From: Dyadobacter luticola
GTDB taxonomy: Bacteria > Bacteroidota > Bacteroidia > Cytophagales > Spirosomataceae
Assembly: GCF_005860805.1 (NCBI RefSeq)
Contig: NZ_VCEJ01000002.1
Location: 1,658,375-1,722,374, forward strand
Length of the DNA stretch: 64,000 nt
Direction of reading: 5' to 3'
The translations under genes and the position numbers were made by a program. Under the pieces are notes generated by a model, which was not told the origin of the DNA, ran no database searches, and worked only from the letters and a program-made list of their open reading frames with translations. Positions 16,061 through 24,941 of the stretch are shown here, piece after piece. Position 1 is the first letter of the stretch. Each line of letters opens with the position of its first letter.

Positions 16061-17578
16061 TTATTGGCCCAGTTTAGGGTTTAGCATAACTTCGTTTTGC
16101 GGGATCGGAGCAAAATAATTGCTGGTTTCCAGCGAGCCGATGATCGGGTTTGCTTCTTTGAGCAACTCGCCCGCTTTGTTTTTGGAAACTCTTGGGTTAC
16201 GGTTGCTTAATGCTTCTTTCACACGTTCCATCCGCACCAGATCCGCCCAGCGCAGGTATTCTCCTGCAAATTCCCACTTGCGTTCGGTGTAAGCGAGCTC
16301 GGCAATGTCACCGGAGGTTAAGTCAACTGTTTTATCCGGTGTGCCAAAAGGCTTTCCGGCGGCACGGCGACGGATCGCATTTAATGCTTCCCAGGCGGCC
16401 GGGGTCACTGTTCCTGCGCGGCCCGATGCTTCTGCGTAGATCAGGTATACCTCGGCCAGACGCATGTAATAGTCATTGCGGTTGGTGCTGAAAAGGTCAA
16501 GCGGGATGTCGCCGGGAGGACCAACGATTTTTTTGAAAACCGGGTTGGCCTGATCGGAAAAGTTCTCCCAATCATATTCCGTGCGGTAAGTAGCTTCTTT
16601 ACGAGGTCCTTCCGGGAAATCCTCGAAAAACCGGATCTCCGCAAAAGTTTCCTGCCATCCCAATAAATCGGCAGGGTGTCCCAGTTTCCCAAACTTCTGG
16701 TTTGGTACGTTCAACGATACATTGTATGCAATTGTAAAAACACTTTCAGAATTGAAGCGATTCGCAATGGTCCAGAGGCTTTCCAGGTTTGGCAGCAAAG
16801 CAAAGTGGTAAGTTGCCTTATTGTCAAGCACTTCCTTTGCTTTCGCAGCGGCAAGCGCATATTTAGACTGGTCTTTTGCAGGAAATCCACCCCAGTCCAG
16901 ATATAGTCGCGCAAGAATTGCTTTCGCCGAACCTTTGTTGGGTCTCGGCGCACCTTCCAGTACGCCGGGATATACATCCGGAAGCAATGTTTCAGCTTGT
17001 TTCAAATCGGACTCTATTTGCTGATATACCTCGGCCTGGCTTGCAAGCGGCAGATCTACAATCGGATCCGGTTGTAATTGAAGCGGCAACCTTCCGTGGA
17101 TACGGGTAAGGTGAAAATAAATGAGTCCGCGAAGGAAATAGGCCTCTCCGATCAGGCGGTTCTGCACATTCATGTCTGGCAGCACCAGATCTTTGGCATT
17201 GGCCAAAACGCTGTTTGCAGCGCGGACGGTGGAATAAATGTTCTGCCAGTTACTGGCCGACCGCGCATTCAGCGGTGATACGACACGCTGGTCATATTCC
17301 CGGAAATCGGCCTTGTTACTTACTTTATGGGTTGTAATATCATCTCCTCCCCAGCCGGATACCACGAAGGTGGTCATTCTCGCCATTCCGTTGAGTTGAG
17401 TATACAATCCGGTTACGCCCAATTCCAACTCGGCCTGATTGGTGTACGATCCTGGCGCAAGCCTCGATTTCGTAGGATCTTCGTCCAGGTCTGCGCAGGA
17501 AACAGCCAGGGTAAGCAGGGCCCCGGCCATTAAAAGCTTCTCCCAACCGATCCATTTTTTATATGTGCTATCTCTCAT
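16061..17578 (-). CDS. SusD/RagB family surface glycan-binding lipoprotein
   Basis: 505 residues. Lipobox LAVSC with Cys28, then DLDEDPTKS, the usual SusD opening. The TPR-like core shows RLIGEAYFLRGLIYFHLTRI and RPNKGSAKAILARLYLDWGG. The C-terminal MRLAEVYLIYAEA, AWEALNAIRRRA and ELAYTERKWEFAGEYLRWAD are SusD signatures. It caps the SusC transporter at the cell surface and binds the ligand, probably an oligosaccharide. It starts 30 nt after the susC stop, in the same operon. Confidence 0.97.
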   Translation of the reverse strand: MRDSTYKKWIGWEKLLMAGALLTLAVSCADLDEDPTKSRLAPGSYTNQAELELGVTGLYTQLNGMARMTTFVVSGWGGDDITTHKVSNKADFREYDQRVVSPLNARSASNWQNIYSTVRAANSVLANAKDLVLPDMNVQNRLIGEAYFLRGLIYFHLTRIHGRLPLQLQPDPIVDLPLASQAEVYQQIESDLKQAETLLPDVYPGVLEGAPRPNKGSAKAILARLYLDWGGFPAKDQSKYALAAAKAKEVLDNKATYHFALLPNLESLWTIANRFNSESVFTIAYNVSLNVPNQKFGKLGHPADLLGWQETFAEIRFFEDFPEGPRKEATYRTEYDWENFSDQANPVFKKIVGPPGDIPLDLFSTNRNDYYMRLAEVYLIYAEASGRAGTVTPAAWEALNAIRRRAAGKPFGTPDKTVDLTSGDIAELAYTERKWEFAGEYLRWADLVRMERVKEALSNRNPRVSKNKAGELLKEANPIIGSLETSNYFAPIPQNEVMLNPKLGQ

Positions 17579-17608
17579 TTTTCTGAATATTTAAATTTTT
17601 GGGTCAAA

Positions 17609-20590
17609 TTAAAAACCAAGTTTCAGGCCTAACGTTACCGTGCGCGGGTTGGGGTATGTACCTACCTGTACACCCGACGCCTGGTCATTGCTGCTGCCGT
17701 CGTCACTGCTTTCAGGATCATATCCCGAGAAGCCCGTAATCAAAAGCAGGTTCTGGCCGCTCGCATAAATCTTCAATGACTGGATCCCCTTGATTTTCTT
17801 AAAAGTATAGCCGATCGCTACATTGCTTAACCGACCAAATGCACCATTTTCCACATATCGCGAAGACGCGGTACGGTTCTGGCCACCGGCAGGGATATCT
17901 GTTTCATGCTCAGGCGTCCATTGGTTCAGCTGCGACGGCGACATATAGCTGCGTTGCTCGCCCGTAGCGCCCACAATGATCCCGTTGGTCACATTCATGA
18001 TCTGATAATGTCCCAACCCGTTGATCAGGATATTGACGTCAAAGTTTTTGTAGGTAATGGTGTTGTTGAAACCCCAGATAAAACCTGGCGTACCATTTCC
18101 AATTGCTTTCAGGATGGTGTTACCGGCAGAGTCGGTCAGGTATTTGGAATCACCGGGAACCGCACCCAATTTAAGCGCTGCATCCGCTTCGGCCGTTTTC
18201 CAGGTACCCAGGAAAGTTTCTCCGTAGAACTGTCCCAGAGGCTGACCTTTCTGGATAATGTTCAGAGGCCGGCCGCTACCATCCGCATTGTAAAAGTTAC
18301 CCTGGATTTCGGACCGTCCGTCTAGTGAAACCACTTTGTTCCTGAATTTCGAAATAGAAATATTCGCATCCCAGCGCAGGTCTTTAGTATTGATCACCGA
18401 TCCGGCAATTCCGAGGTCGATACCATGATTGGCCACTTCACCAACGTTACGGTACACCGAACCACCTCCGGCAAAGTTGGGAACAGGCACATTGAGCAAC
18501 AGATCCGTCGTATTTTTCTTGTAAACATCCAAAGTCACGCTGACACGGTTGCTGAACAAGCCCAGATCCACACCTCCATTATATTGGGTCGTTGTTTCCC
18601 AGCTCAGATCAGGATTACCATATCCATCCGGGCGTGATCCCGGTGTGAGCGTACTTCCATCGAAAGGATAACCTCCGCTGATATTTACACTCGGATAGGT
18701 AGAGTAAGGCGCTACATCCTGGTTACCCACCTGGCCCCAGCCTGCACGCAGTTTAAGATTGCTGATTACAGGCGTATTAGAAAGAAAAGGCAAAGTAGAA
18801 AGGTTGTAAGCCAATGCCACAGAAGGAAAAATACCCACATTGTTGCCGTCACGGAAACGGGAAGATTTATCTCTCCGTACAGTACCGGTTACGAAGAACT
18901 GGTTGTTATAGATATATTCTGCCCGGCCCATGAATGATTCGATGGCCGACTTGCTGTAATCATTCCCGATTTGTTTACCGGCAGCAAGTTCCGCCAGATA
19001 AAAGCCGCCTGGTACCAGGAAGTTGCTGGCCGAGTAAGAGTTACCCCTGTAATCACCCTGCTGGATTTCATAAAGTCCGGTAACTTTCACATTGTGTTTA
19101 CCAAAATCTTTTTCATAAGTAAGGATATTACTCAGCTGTATGCCAGAGCTTTTATCGCTGTTGAAATAAGCGTACGGAAGCGGCGGCGTGGTGAAATACC
19201 TTTCATTGGTCGAATTTGTCGTTCCGAAACCAGCCACAGCCGTGAAGTTAAGGCTAGGCAAAATCTTGTAAGACAAGTTGATGTTGGTATTCAGCTTGTC
19301 ATCAATCCGGTTGAGGTCACGCGTTTCCATGTCTGCAATCGGATTGTAGGCAAGGTGGGCAAGCGCCATCAGCGAATAATTGTTATAACCTCCCTGTGCA
19401 TTTCTGATCGGCGTAGTCGGGTCCCAGGTAAGTGTTTGCAAAATGGGTGAGCCAGCACCGGCGCCTCCAACCTCATTATGCCTGTTTTCGCGGGTTGCAA
19501 ACATATTGAGACCCACTTTCAGCTTACTATTGATATCCATCGAGATGTTTGACCTGCCTGAAATACGGGTATATCCGGTGGTGATCACAATTCCATCTTG
19601 CTTCATATAGTTACCAGATACATAATAGGTAACCTTGCCGGATTTTCCGCTGGTCGAAACCTGTATGTTGTTGGTTTTGCCGGTGCGGAACAAAGCGCGC
19701 TGGTAATCCGTACCGCCGCTCGCCTGCAATGCCGCAATGTCACTATCCGTAAACACCGGTGAACCGCCTGTCCTGGCCCTTCTTGAATTCTCGATACGCG
19801 CAAAATCGGCTGCGCCTAAAATCGGTATGTATTTAGGTACCGTCGAAATTCCGGTAAATACATCCAGATCAACGCGTGGCTTGTCTGTACCTTTTTTAGT
19901 AGTGATCAGGATCACGCCATTGGAGCCGCGGGAACCGTAAATGGCGGTTGCCGACGCATCTTTCAGTACTTCCATGGATTCGATGTCATTGGGGTTGACA
20001 GAACTCATCGTGAACCCGATGATTCCATCGACGACCACCAGTGGCTGGTTATTACCGGTAATGGAGTTCACACCACGAATCCTTACTTTGATATCACCAC
20101 CTGGTGTTCCCGAGCTTTTGGATACCAATACCCCGGAAGCCCGTCCCTGAAGTGCTTCTTCGAGCCTGGTTACCGGCTGGTCTTTAAAGTCTTTGGTACC
20201 AACCTGCGACACGGAGCCGGTCAAATCACTTTTTTTACGGGTACCATAACCTACCACCACCACCTCGCTGAGCAGCTTGGACGACGGTTCGAGATTAATG
20301 TCGATGACCGACTTTCCGCTGACAGTCACTTCCTGGGAAGTGTAGCCGGTGAAGGAAAAGACGATCACGGCATTGTTGTCCGGCACATTCAAAGAATAAT
20401 TACCGTCGGTGTCGGTGACCGTGCCCGTCGAGGTGCCTTTGATGATAATGTTCACACCGGGGATCCCGGAATTATCCTTCGCGTCGACCACCTTCCCGGT
20501 TATTTTCGACTGGCCGCGCGCCAGACCGAAACAGAGCAAAAGGGCAAGCACGAATAAGTACCTGCCGACAGAGTAATGTTGTTCCTTCAT
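17609..20590 (-). CDS. SusC/RagA TonB-linked outer membrane transporter
   Basis: 993 residues. Signal peptide ending LARGQ. Carboxypeptidase-regulatory-like domain about 28-110 (ITGKVVDAKDNSGIPGVNI and GTVTDTDGNYSLNVP), then a TonB-box region (SEVVVVGYGTRKKSDLTGSV). The plug carries RIRGVNSITGNNQPLVVVDG and ATAIYGSRGSNGVILITTKK, and the 22-strand barrel ends in a C-terminal phenylalanine (LGLKLGF). It imports glycan fragments in an energy-dependent way with the neighbouring SusD. The carrier promoter lies at 20656-20685. Substrate is unknown; no glycoside hydrolase sits in this operon. Confidence 0.97.
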   Translation of the reverse strand: MKEQHYSVGRYLFVLALLLCFGLARGQSKITGKVVDAKDNSGIPGVNIIIKGTSTGTVTDTDGNYSLNVPDNNAVIVFSFTGYTSQEVTVSGKSVIDINLEPSSKLLSEVVVVGYGTRKKSDLTGSVSQVGTKDFKDQPVTRLEEALQGRASGVLVSKSSGTPGGDIKVRIRGVNSITGNNQPLVVVDGIIGFTMSSVNPNDIESMEVLKDASATAIYGSRGSNGVILITTKKGTDKPRVDLDVFTGISTVPKYIPILGAADFARIENSRRARTGGSPVFTDSDIAALQASGGTDYQRALFRTGKTNNIQVSTSGKSGKVTYYVSGNYMKQDGIVITTGYTRISGRSNISMDINSKLKVGLNMFATRENRHNEVGGAGAGSPILQTLTWDPTTPIRNAQGGYNNYSLMALAHLAYNPIADMETRDLNRIDDKLNTNINLSYKILPSLNFTAVAGFGTTNSTNERYFTTPPLPYAYFNSDKSSGIQLSNILTYEKDFGKHNVKVTGLYEIQQGDYRGNSYSASNFLVPGGFYLAELAAGKQIGNDYSKSAIESFMGRAEYIYNNQFFVTGTVRRDKSSRFRDGNNVGIFPSVALAYNLSTLPFLSNTPVISNLKLRAGWGQVGNQDVAPYSTYPSVNISGGYPFDGSTLTPGSRPDGYGNPDLSWETTTQYNGGVDLGLFSNRVSVTLDVYKKNTTDLLLNVPVPNFAGGGSVYRNVGEVANHGIDLGIAGSVINTKDLRWDANISISKFRNKVVSLDGRSEIQGNFYNADGSGRPLNIIQKGQPLGQFYGETFLGTWKTAEADAALKLGAVPGDSKYLTDSAGNTILKAIGNGTPGFIWGFNNTITYKNFDVNILINGLGHYQIMNVTNGIIVGATGEQRSYMSPSQLNQWTPEHETDIPAGGQNRTASSRYVENGAFGRLSNVAIGYTFKKIKGIQSLKIYASGQNLLLITGFSGYDPESSDDGSSNDQASGVQVGTYPNPRTVTLGLKLGF

Positions 20591-20655
20591 AGGTTATCGT
20601 TTATCGGGTTTAGAAAATCGGGTATTTTTTACTCCTAATAATTCTAAAAATCATC

Positions 20656-20700
20656 TAAATATATGATAAACAACATTCAACACAACTGTACTGTACTGTC
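20656..20700 (-). promoter_or_regulatory. susC promoter and overlapping ACTGT repeat
   Basis: On the minus strand: -33 TTG (20685-20683), 19-nt spacer, -7 TATATTTA (one mismatch to TAnnTTTG), 65 nt before the ATG. Directly upstream and overlapping the -33 region, the plus strand has three tandem copies of ACTGT (20685-20699). The 9-mer TACTGTACT inside this repeat also occurs upstream of the Gfo/Idh gene at 21937-21945, so it is a candidate binding site for a shared regulator. Confidence 0.45.
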
Positions 20701-20850
20701 TTTTTTGATTTAAAGAAAAAGTAGGATAATTGGATGGAAAAGAAAACCCGCTTCTGAGCAATTTGAGCCACTTTAAGGCCTTTAAACTACTTTTAATCGT
20801 TAAAGCAAAATTTTTAAAAAATTTTTCGGGACGAAGAAAAAGAAGAGAAA

Positions 20851-21876
20851 TCAGAACACGATCACCCTGTTTTCCCGGGCAGAGCGGTAGGCTGCGTGTA
20901 CGAGTCGAATTGTTTCGAGATTGTCTGTGCCAATGGTTTCGGCGGGGCTTTTTCCTTCCATATTTTGCAGGATATTCCGGTTGCAATCGACGATGGAGGA
21001 ATGCACGACTGCATAAGCCGGATCGACCCAAGGGTACATGACAGGCCCGGCGTGTACGGCCGTCGTGCCCGAGCGGGTAGTAACCCTGATTTCAAAATTG
21101 TGCAGCAATTGAATCGATCCGTTTTCCCCTTCCACCCTTACCAGCGTCTGCGGAAAAGTCTCGGTTTCGGCGATCGTCGCGTACGACATTTCGACATAGC
21201 AGGAAATGCCGTTCTGCATCTGCATCAGCACATTAGCCACATCTTCGCCTTTGATTTCCTGATTGACTCGCGCGGTGTGGCAGAATAAAGTCTTCGCCTC
21301 CCCGAACAAATACCGCGCAATGTCCAGCACGTGCGAGCCGATGTCCGTGAGGATAAACTGATCGAGCTCTTTCAAAAAAGGCTGGTTATCAAAAACCGGA
21401 AAACCGGAGCAAAACGCCACATTCGCCTTAAATACTTTCCCGATTACACCCGAATCCAGGATTTCTTTCAGCTTGCGGATCGGCGCCTGGAAACGGAAAT
21501 TTTCGTGGATGTAAAAAGCAACATTCGCTTTCTGGCACACTGAGACCATTTTTTCAGCAGTTTCAAACGTCGGCGCCATCGGTTTCTGGCAGATCACATT
21601 CAAACCGTACTGCGTTGCTTTCAATGTGAAAAGCTCGTGGGTATCGACGTCGGTGATAATGTCCACGAAATCCAGCTCGCCGGCATGGTTTTCCAACAGC
21701 TCGTCTACATTGTCGTAAATGTGCTCCACATTATATTGCTCCGCAAGTGCGCGGGCTTTTTCCAAAGTGCGGTTGTAGAAAGCGATTGGTTTGACAATTT
21801 CCAGTTCACCCCAGCCAGCCAGCTGGTAAGTGGACCAGAAGCCAGTCCCGAGGACTGCAAACTTGTAAATTTTCAT
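20851..21876 (-). CDS. Gfo/Idh/MocA family oxidoreductase (cytoplasmic)
   Basis: 341 residues. N-terminal Rossmann fold with GTGFWSTYQLAGW, and the catalytic-lysine motif CQKPMAP (E/C-x-KP pattern), followed by IHENFRFQAPIRKLKEIL. The C-terminal domain has TDIGSHVLDIARYLFG with the conserved D-x-G-x-H. No signal peptide. Such enzymes oxidise or reduce sugars, inositols or derivatives with NAD(P). It lies between the GntR gene (126 nt upstream) and susC (260 nt downstream), all minus strand, so it may convert the sugar imported by SusCD. Confidence 0.92.
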   Translation of the reverse strand: MKIYKFAVLGTGFWSTYQLAGWGELEIVKPIAFYNRTLEKARALAEQYNVEHIYDNVDELLENHAGELDFVDIITDVDTHELFTLKATQYGLNVICQKPMAPTFETAEKMVSVCQKANVAFYIHENFRFQAPIRKLKEILDSGVIGKVFKANVAFCSGFPVFDNQPFLKELDQFILTDIGSHVLDIARYLFGEAKTLFCHTARVNQEIKGEDVANVLMQMQNGISCYVEMSYATIAETETFPQTLVRVEGENGSIQLLHNFEIRVTTRSGTTAVHAGPVMYPWVDPAYAVVHSSIVDCNRNILQNMEGKSPAETIGTDNLETIRLVHAAYRSARENRVIVF

Positions 21877-21930
21877 ATAAGGGGTAAGGTATCTTTGGTT
21901 TTTGAATGCAAGATTAGCATCCGCCGGTTA

Positions 21931-21953
21931 CATCTCTACTGTACTCTACCGGT
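21931..21953. promoter_or_regulatory. Possible operator upstream of the Gfo/Idh gene
   Basis: The direct repeat CTCTAC-TGTA-CTCTAC spans 21934-21949. CCGGT to its left (21923-21927) and ACCGG to its right (21948-21952) add outer symmetry. It contains TACTGTACT, which also lies in the susC promoter repeat. It is about 60 nt upstream of the ATG at 21876. A binding function is inferred only from the sharing of this short word. Confidence 0.3.
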
Positions 21954-22002
21954 CCACCCAAAGATATTAAATTTTCACAGAATAGTGCATTCCGTAAAAT
22001 AG

Positions 22003-23016
22003 CTACAAAGATTTGCGCCGTATCAGCGCCGAAGGGTTTGCGATTTTCTGACGCTGTTTCTGGCTGATCATTTTGCTGAGTGTCTGGCCCATACCCTCAA
22101 AATCAGTGGAAATTACCGTGATACCGCCTTCCAGGATTTCCTTCATCGGCGTATCGTCATAGGAGATCAGCCCAATGTCTTTGCCCAGTTTCCAGCCCAG
22201 CGTATGCACTTCTTTCACAAAACTGATCATATCCCGATCAGAAAAAAGCAGGTAGGCCTCCCCTTTTTTGAAACTGCCGGAAACAAGGTTATCTACGATG
22301 GCGCACTTGATCTCCTGTTGTTTTGCAAACTTTTTGAAACCCTTGATGATCCCGTCGGGGACAAACTGGAATTGTCCTCTCGCAAGTACCAAAGTCACTT
22401 TTTTGTATTTTTTCAAAAGATCCAGCCCGGATGTGAGTGCATTGTAAATGTCATTTTCAAAATCCTGATAAACAGCTGCATAAGTCCCGGTGACGCCGTC
22501 GACAGACTTGTCAATGATCACCAGTTTATCTTTCGGAATGCGGTTGATCACTGCCGACACATCTTCATTGAAGTGCGGCATGATCACAAAATAATTGTAG
22601 TTACTGAGGTTATTGCTGATCTGCGTCTCAAAAAGATGCCGGTCGTAATGATGAAAAAAGAGGTTCAGACGGGTATTCTCGGGTAGGCCGGCTTTCAGGG
22701 CAAAATATAATGTTTCCTTGTAGGGGTTGAGCGTATCAAACAGCAGGAAAATATTCAGCACGCCGCGTACTTCGGTATTGGCCACATAAAAACCCTTTCC
22801 ATGTTTCGCCAGGATAACCCCCCGCTGCCGGAGCTCCTCATAAGCTTTGGCAACGGTAACTTTGGCCACATTCTGCCAGTTGGACAATTCACTGATGGAG
22901 GGAAGCTGCTGCCCGTGGTTGAGCGTCCCCTTTTCGATGGAGGAAATCACTTCGTTCAGGATCTGCTGGTACTTCGGCTCCCTGGAACGCGCGTCGATTT
23001 GGATAAGGTCTTTCAT
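22003..23016 (-). CDS. GntR-type regulator with periplasmic-binding-protein-like sensor domain
   Basis: 337 residues. Residues 1-75 are a GntR winged helix (EPKYQQILNEVISSIEKGTL, QQLPSISELS, VTVAKAYEELRQRGVILAK, GKGFYV). Residues 85-337 resemble a LacI/periplasmic-binding-protein sugar-sensing domain (LNIFLLFDTLNPYKETLYFA, FNEDVSAVINRIPKDKLVII, KDIGLISYDDTPMKEIL). This pairing is like AraR of Bacillus. It probably senses a sugar and controls the neighbouring Gfo/Idh and susCD genes. Its own upstream region has a 9-bp inverted repeat that encloses the probable -7 box, suggesting autoregulation. Confidence 0.92.
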   Translation of the reverse strand: MKDLIQIDARSREPKYQQILNEVISSIEKGTLNHGQQLPSISELSNWQNVAKVTVAKAYEELRQRGVILAKHGKGFYVANTEVRGVLNIFLLFDTLNPYKETLYFALKAGLPENTRLNLFFHHYDRHLFETQISNNLSNYNYFVIMPHFNEDVSAVINRIPKDKLVIIDKSVDGVTGTYAAVYQDFENDIYNALTSGLDLLKKYKKVTLVLARGQFQFVPDGIIKGFKKFAKQQEIKCAIVDNLVSGSFKKGEAYLLFSDRDMISFVKEVHTLGWKLGKDIGLISYDDTPMKEILEGGITVISTDFEGMGQTLSKMISQKQRQKIANPSALIRRKSL

Positions 23017-23031
23017 GCTGGTTTGTACAAA

Positions 23032-23069
23032 ACTGCTTAAAGATATTTAAAAGATTAAGCAGTCTGCAA
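23032..23069 (-). promoter_or_regulatory. GntR gene promoter with enclosing inverted repeat
   Basis: Perfect inverted repeat ACTGCTTAA (23032-23040) and TTAAGCAGT (23055-23063), spacer 14 nt. On the minus strand a -7-like TATCTTTA (23045-23038) starts inside the repeat, and a TTG lies at 23069-23067, spacer 21. A further GATTAAGCAG copy is at 23120-23129, overlapping the stop of the upstream gene. The layout suits an autorepressor. Confidence 0.5.
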
Positions 23070-23121
23070 AGCATGAAAGACCCCGATTTTTAGAGATGCG
23101 TATATACGTAAATCGTATCGA

Positions 23122-24426
23122 TTAAGCAGCCGGAAATTTATATCCGTTATGGTATTCTTTCGCGATTAATTTGTTCGCTTCCTCGTCATTGAATTTACCT
23201 TTTTGTTTGTCCCAATAAATTTTCTTGCCGGTGCGGAAAGCAATGTTTCCCATCTGCGCAAACACCGCAATGTCCGCCCCAACCTGCACCGGTGCGTGCA
23301 GATCTTCCATTTTCCGCGAGCGCACTACTTCAATAAAGTTGGTCGCATGCAGGTCCAGACCATTATCCGAAGATTTTTGCACGGGTACCGCCTCCATTCG
23401 CTTGCCTTCCGGTATCACTTCCCAGCCTTCGCGGTCGAGCACCAGGGTACCATTGTTCCCGATAAATGCAATGCCGTGCTGGCGGCTATAGGGCCCGCCG
23501 TCAATCCCGATGGCGTGCTCCCACTGAATGTTGAAGTCATTGAATTCATATACAGTTGTCAGTGTATCAGGTGTTTCCGCGCCTGAATTCGGGCTTTCGA
23601 ATTTCCCGCCTGCTGCCATAATACTGTTTGGAATGTCGGCTTTCATCCCCAGCAGCGCATAATCCAGTAAATGCACACCCCAGTCGGTCATCAGGCCGCC
23701 GGCGTAATCCCAGAACCAGCGAAAATTGAAGTGGAAACGGTTGGGATTAAACGGTCGCTTCGGCGCGGGGCCGAGCCACATATCATAGTCGACGCCTGCC
23801 GGGACTTTTTCATCAGGCAGTTTCGTGATCGGCGTCACCCAGCTGAAATACGACCATACTTTCACGAGGCGGATCTTGCCGAGCTTGCCGGAATGCACAA
23901 ATTCCATCGCATCGCGGAAATGTTTCTGGCTCCGCTGCCACTGCCCTACCTGCACCACACGCTTGTATTTCTGCTGCGCCGCCACCATCGCGCGACATTC
24001 GGCTATCGAATTTCCGATCGGTTTTTCAACATACACATCCTTTCCAGCTTTGCAGGCTTCCACCATCATCAGGCAATGCCAGTGATCCGGGGTACCGATC
24101 ACTACGGCATCTACATTCTTGTCTTCCAGCAATTTACGGTAATCGGCATACGCTTTCACGGTCGCACCTTTCGCTGAAAGTTCGGCTACACGCTTGTCCA
24201 GCACATTCTTATCGACATCGCACAAAGCAACACATTCAACACCCGGATTTTTCAGGATGGCCGTCAAATCCGACCAGCCCATGCCGTGCACGCCGATGGC
24301 TCCGACACGAATGTTGTCGGCGGCAGTGCGGATCTTAGGAAATGCGGATAAAGATTTGGGAAGGATAGCGGCACCGGCGGCGATGGCTGATGCGGACGCA
24401 AGGAATTTTCGTCTGGAATTGGTCAT
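23122..24426 (-). CDS. Gfo/Idh/MocA family oxidoreductase with TAT signal
   Basis: 434 residues from ATG 24426; the longer frame depends on a TTG two codons upstream. Twin-arginine signal SRRKFLASASAIAAGAAIL. Rossmann segment IRVGAIGVHGMG, then the VEKPIGN motif with the catalytic lysine. The C-terminal half reads GPAPKRPFNPNRFHFNFRWF and DWGVHLLDYALLG (D-x-G-x-H). TAT-exported members of this family are common in Bacteroidota and planctomycetes; several process sugars or glycosides outside the cytoplasm. The gene lies upstream of the GntR gene and has a symmetric element directly before its start. Confidence 0.92.
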   Translation of the reverse strand: MTNSRRKFLASASAIAAGAAILPKSLSAFPKIRTAADNIRVGAIGVHGMGWSDLTAILKNPGVECVALCDVDKNVLDKRVAELSAKGATVKAYADYRKLLEDKNVDAVVIGTPDHWHCLMMVEACKAGKDVYVEKPIGNSIAECRAMVAAQQKYKRVVQVGQWQRSQKHFRDAMEFVHSGKLGKIRLVKVWSYFSWVTPITKLPDEKVPAGVDYDMWLGPAPKRPFNPNRFHFNFRWFWDYAGGLMTDWGVHLLDYALLGMKADIPNSIMAAGGKFESPNSGAETPDTLTTVYEFNDFNIQWEHAIGIDGGPYSRQHGIAFIGNNGTLVLDREGWEVIPEGKRMEAVPVQKSSDNGLDLHATNFIEVVRSRKMEDLHAPVQVGADIAVFAQMGNIAFRTGKKIYWDKQKGKFNDEEANKLIAKEYHNGYKFPAA

Positions 24427-24427
24427 G

Positions 24428-24459
24428 ATCAATAAGTAAAAACCGGTTTGCTTATTGAT
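24428..24459. promoter_or_regulatory. Nested symmetric element before the TAT-type Gfo/Idh gene
   Basis: 9-bp perfect inverted repeat ATCAATAAG/CTTATTGAT with a 14-nt spacer, the same arm and spacer lengths as the repeat before the GntR gene. Inside lies the 10-bp palindrome AAACCGGTTT (24440-24449) with a central CG, as in operators of LacI-type regulators. The element starts two bases upstream of the ATG at 24426. Confidence 0.5.
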
Positions 24460-24491
24460 TGAAAGACGGTTGGAAGGACTTATTACCCGTG

Positions 24492-24851
24492 CTAAATCTT
24501 GTCGGCCAGCACCACCTGCTCGTGGTTGATCGGGTTGTACATCACAGTGACGGTGGAGCCGGGGTGCAGGTTTTTGGAATATTCGTCGGTGAAGATTTCG
24601 ACGATGAAGTTGCGGCCGCGCTCGGGTTCGACTTGTAAAAGGAGCTTGATTTTGTTGTCGCCCTGAGTAGATGCGGAAGGCTCGGCGCTGAGTACCTTGG
24701 CTTTTGCTTTGGAGCCGTGTTTCAGGATGCGCTGGGTCATGGACTGTGCCGGCGAACTGATGGCCCGGATGGTTTTGTAGCCGATCAGCAGGAGCAGAAA
24801 AACTGCCCCTGCTTGTACCAGATAAGATATTTGGATGATGATTAATTCCAT
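24492..24851 (-). CDS. Small membrane protein with a beta-barrel-type soluble domain
   Basis: 119 residues from ATG 24851 (MELIIIQISYLVQAGAVFLL); the longer frame starts at a non-ATG codon. One N-terminal membrane helix (about 5-28), then a soluble domain with AKVLSAEPS, IKLLLQVEP, FIVEIFTDEY and GSTVTVMYNPINHEQVVLAD. This resembles small-OB-fold or DUF3592-type membrane proteins in which a helix is followed by a short beta domain. No specific function is recognised. Downstream of the LytTR regulator on the same strand (90-nt gap). Confidence 0.75.
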   Translation of the reverse strand: MELIIIQISYLVQAGAVFLLLLIGYKTIRAISSPAQSMTQRILKHGSKAKAKVLSAEPSASTQGDNKIKLLLQVEPERGRNFIVEIFTDEYSKNLHPGSTVTVMYNPINHEQVVLADKI

Positions 24852-24941
24852 TTCGCCGTTGATGTATACAAAGAAAGCCACACGCAAATGGCGAACTAGT
24901 ATTAACAATTCAACGGTCGGTATGAATTAGGGAAAGGTAAT

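Noticed and set aside
23099..23108. Palindrome CGTATATACG between the Gfo/Idh and GntR genes
   Set aside because: A ten-base palindrome without flanking symmetry, in a 105-nt gap; weaker than the 9-bp inverted repeat nearby.
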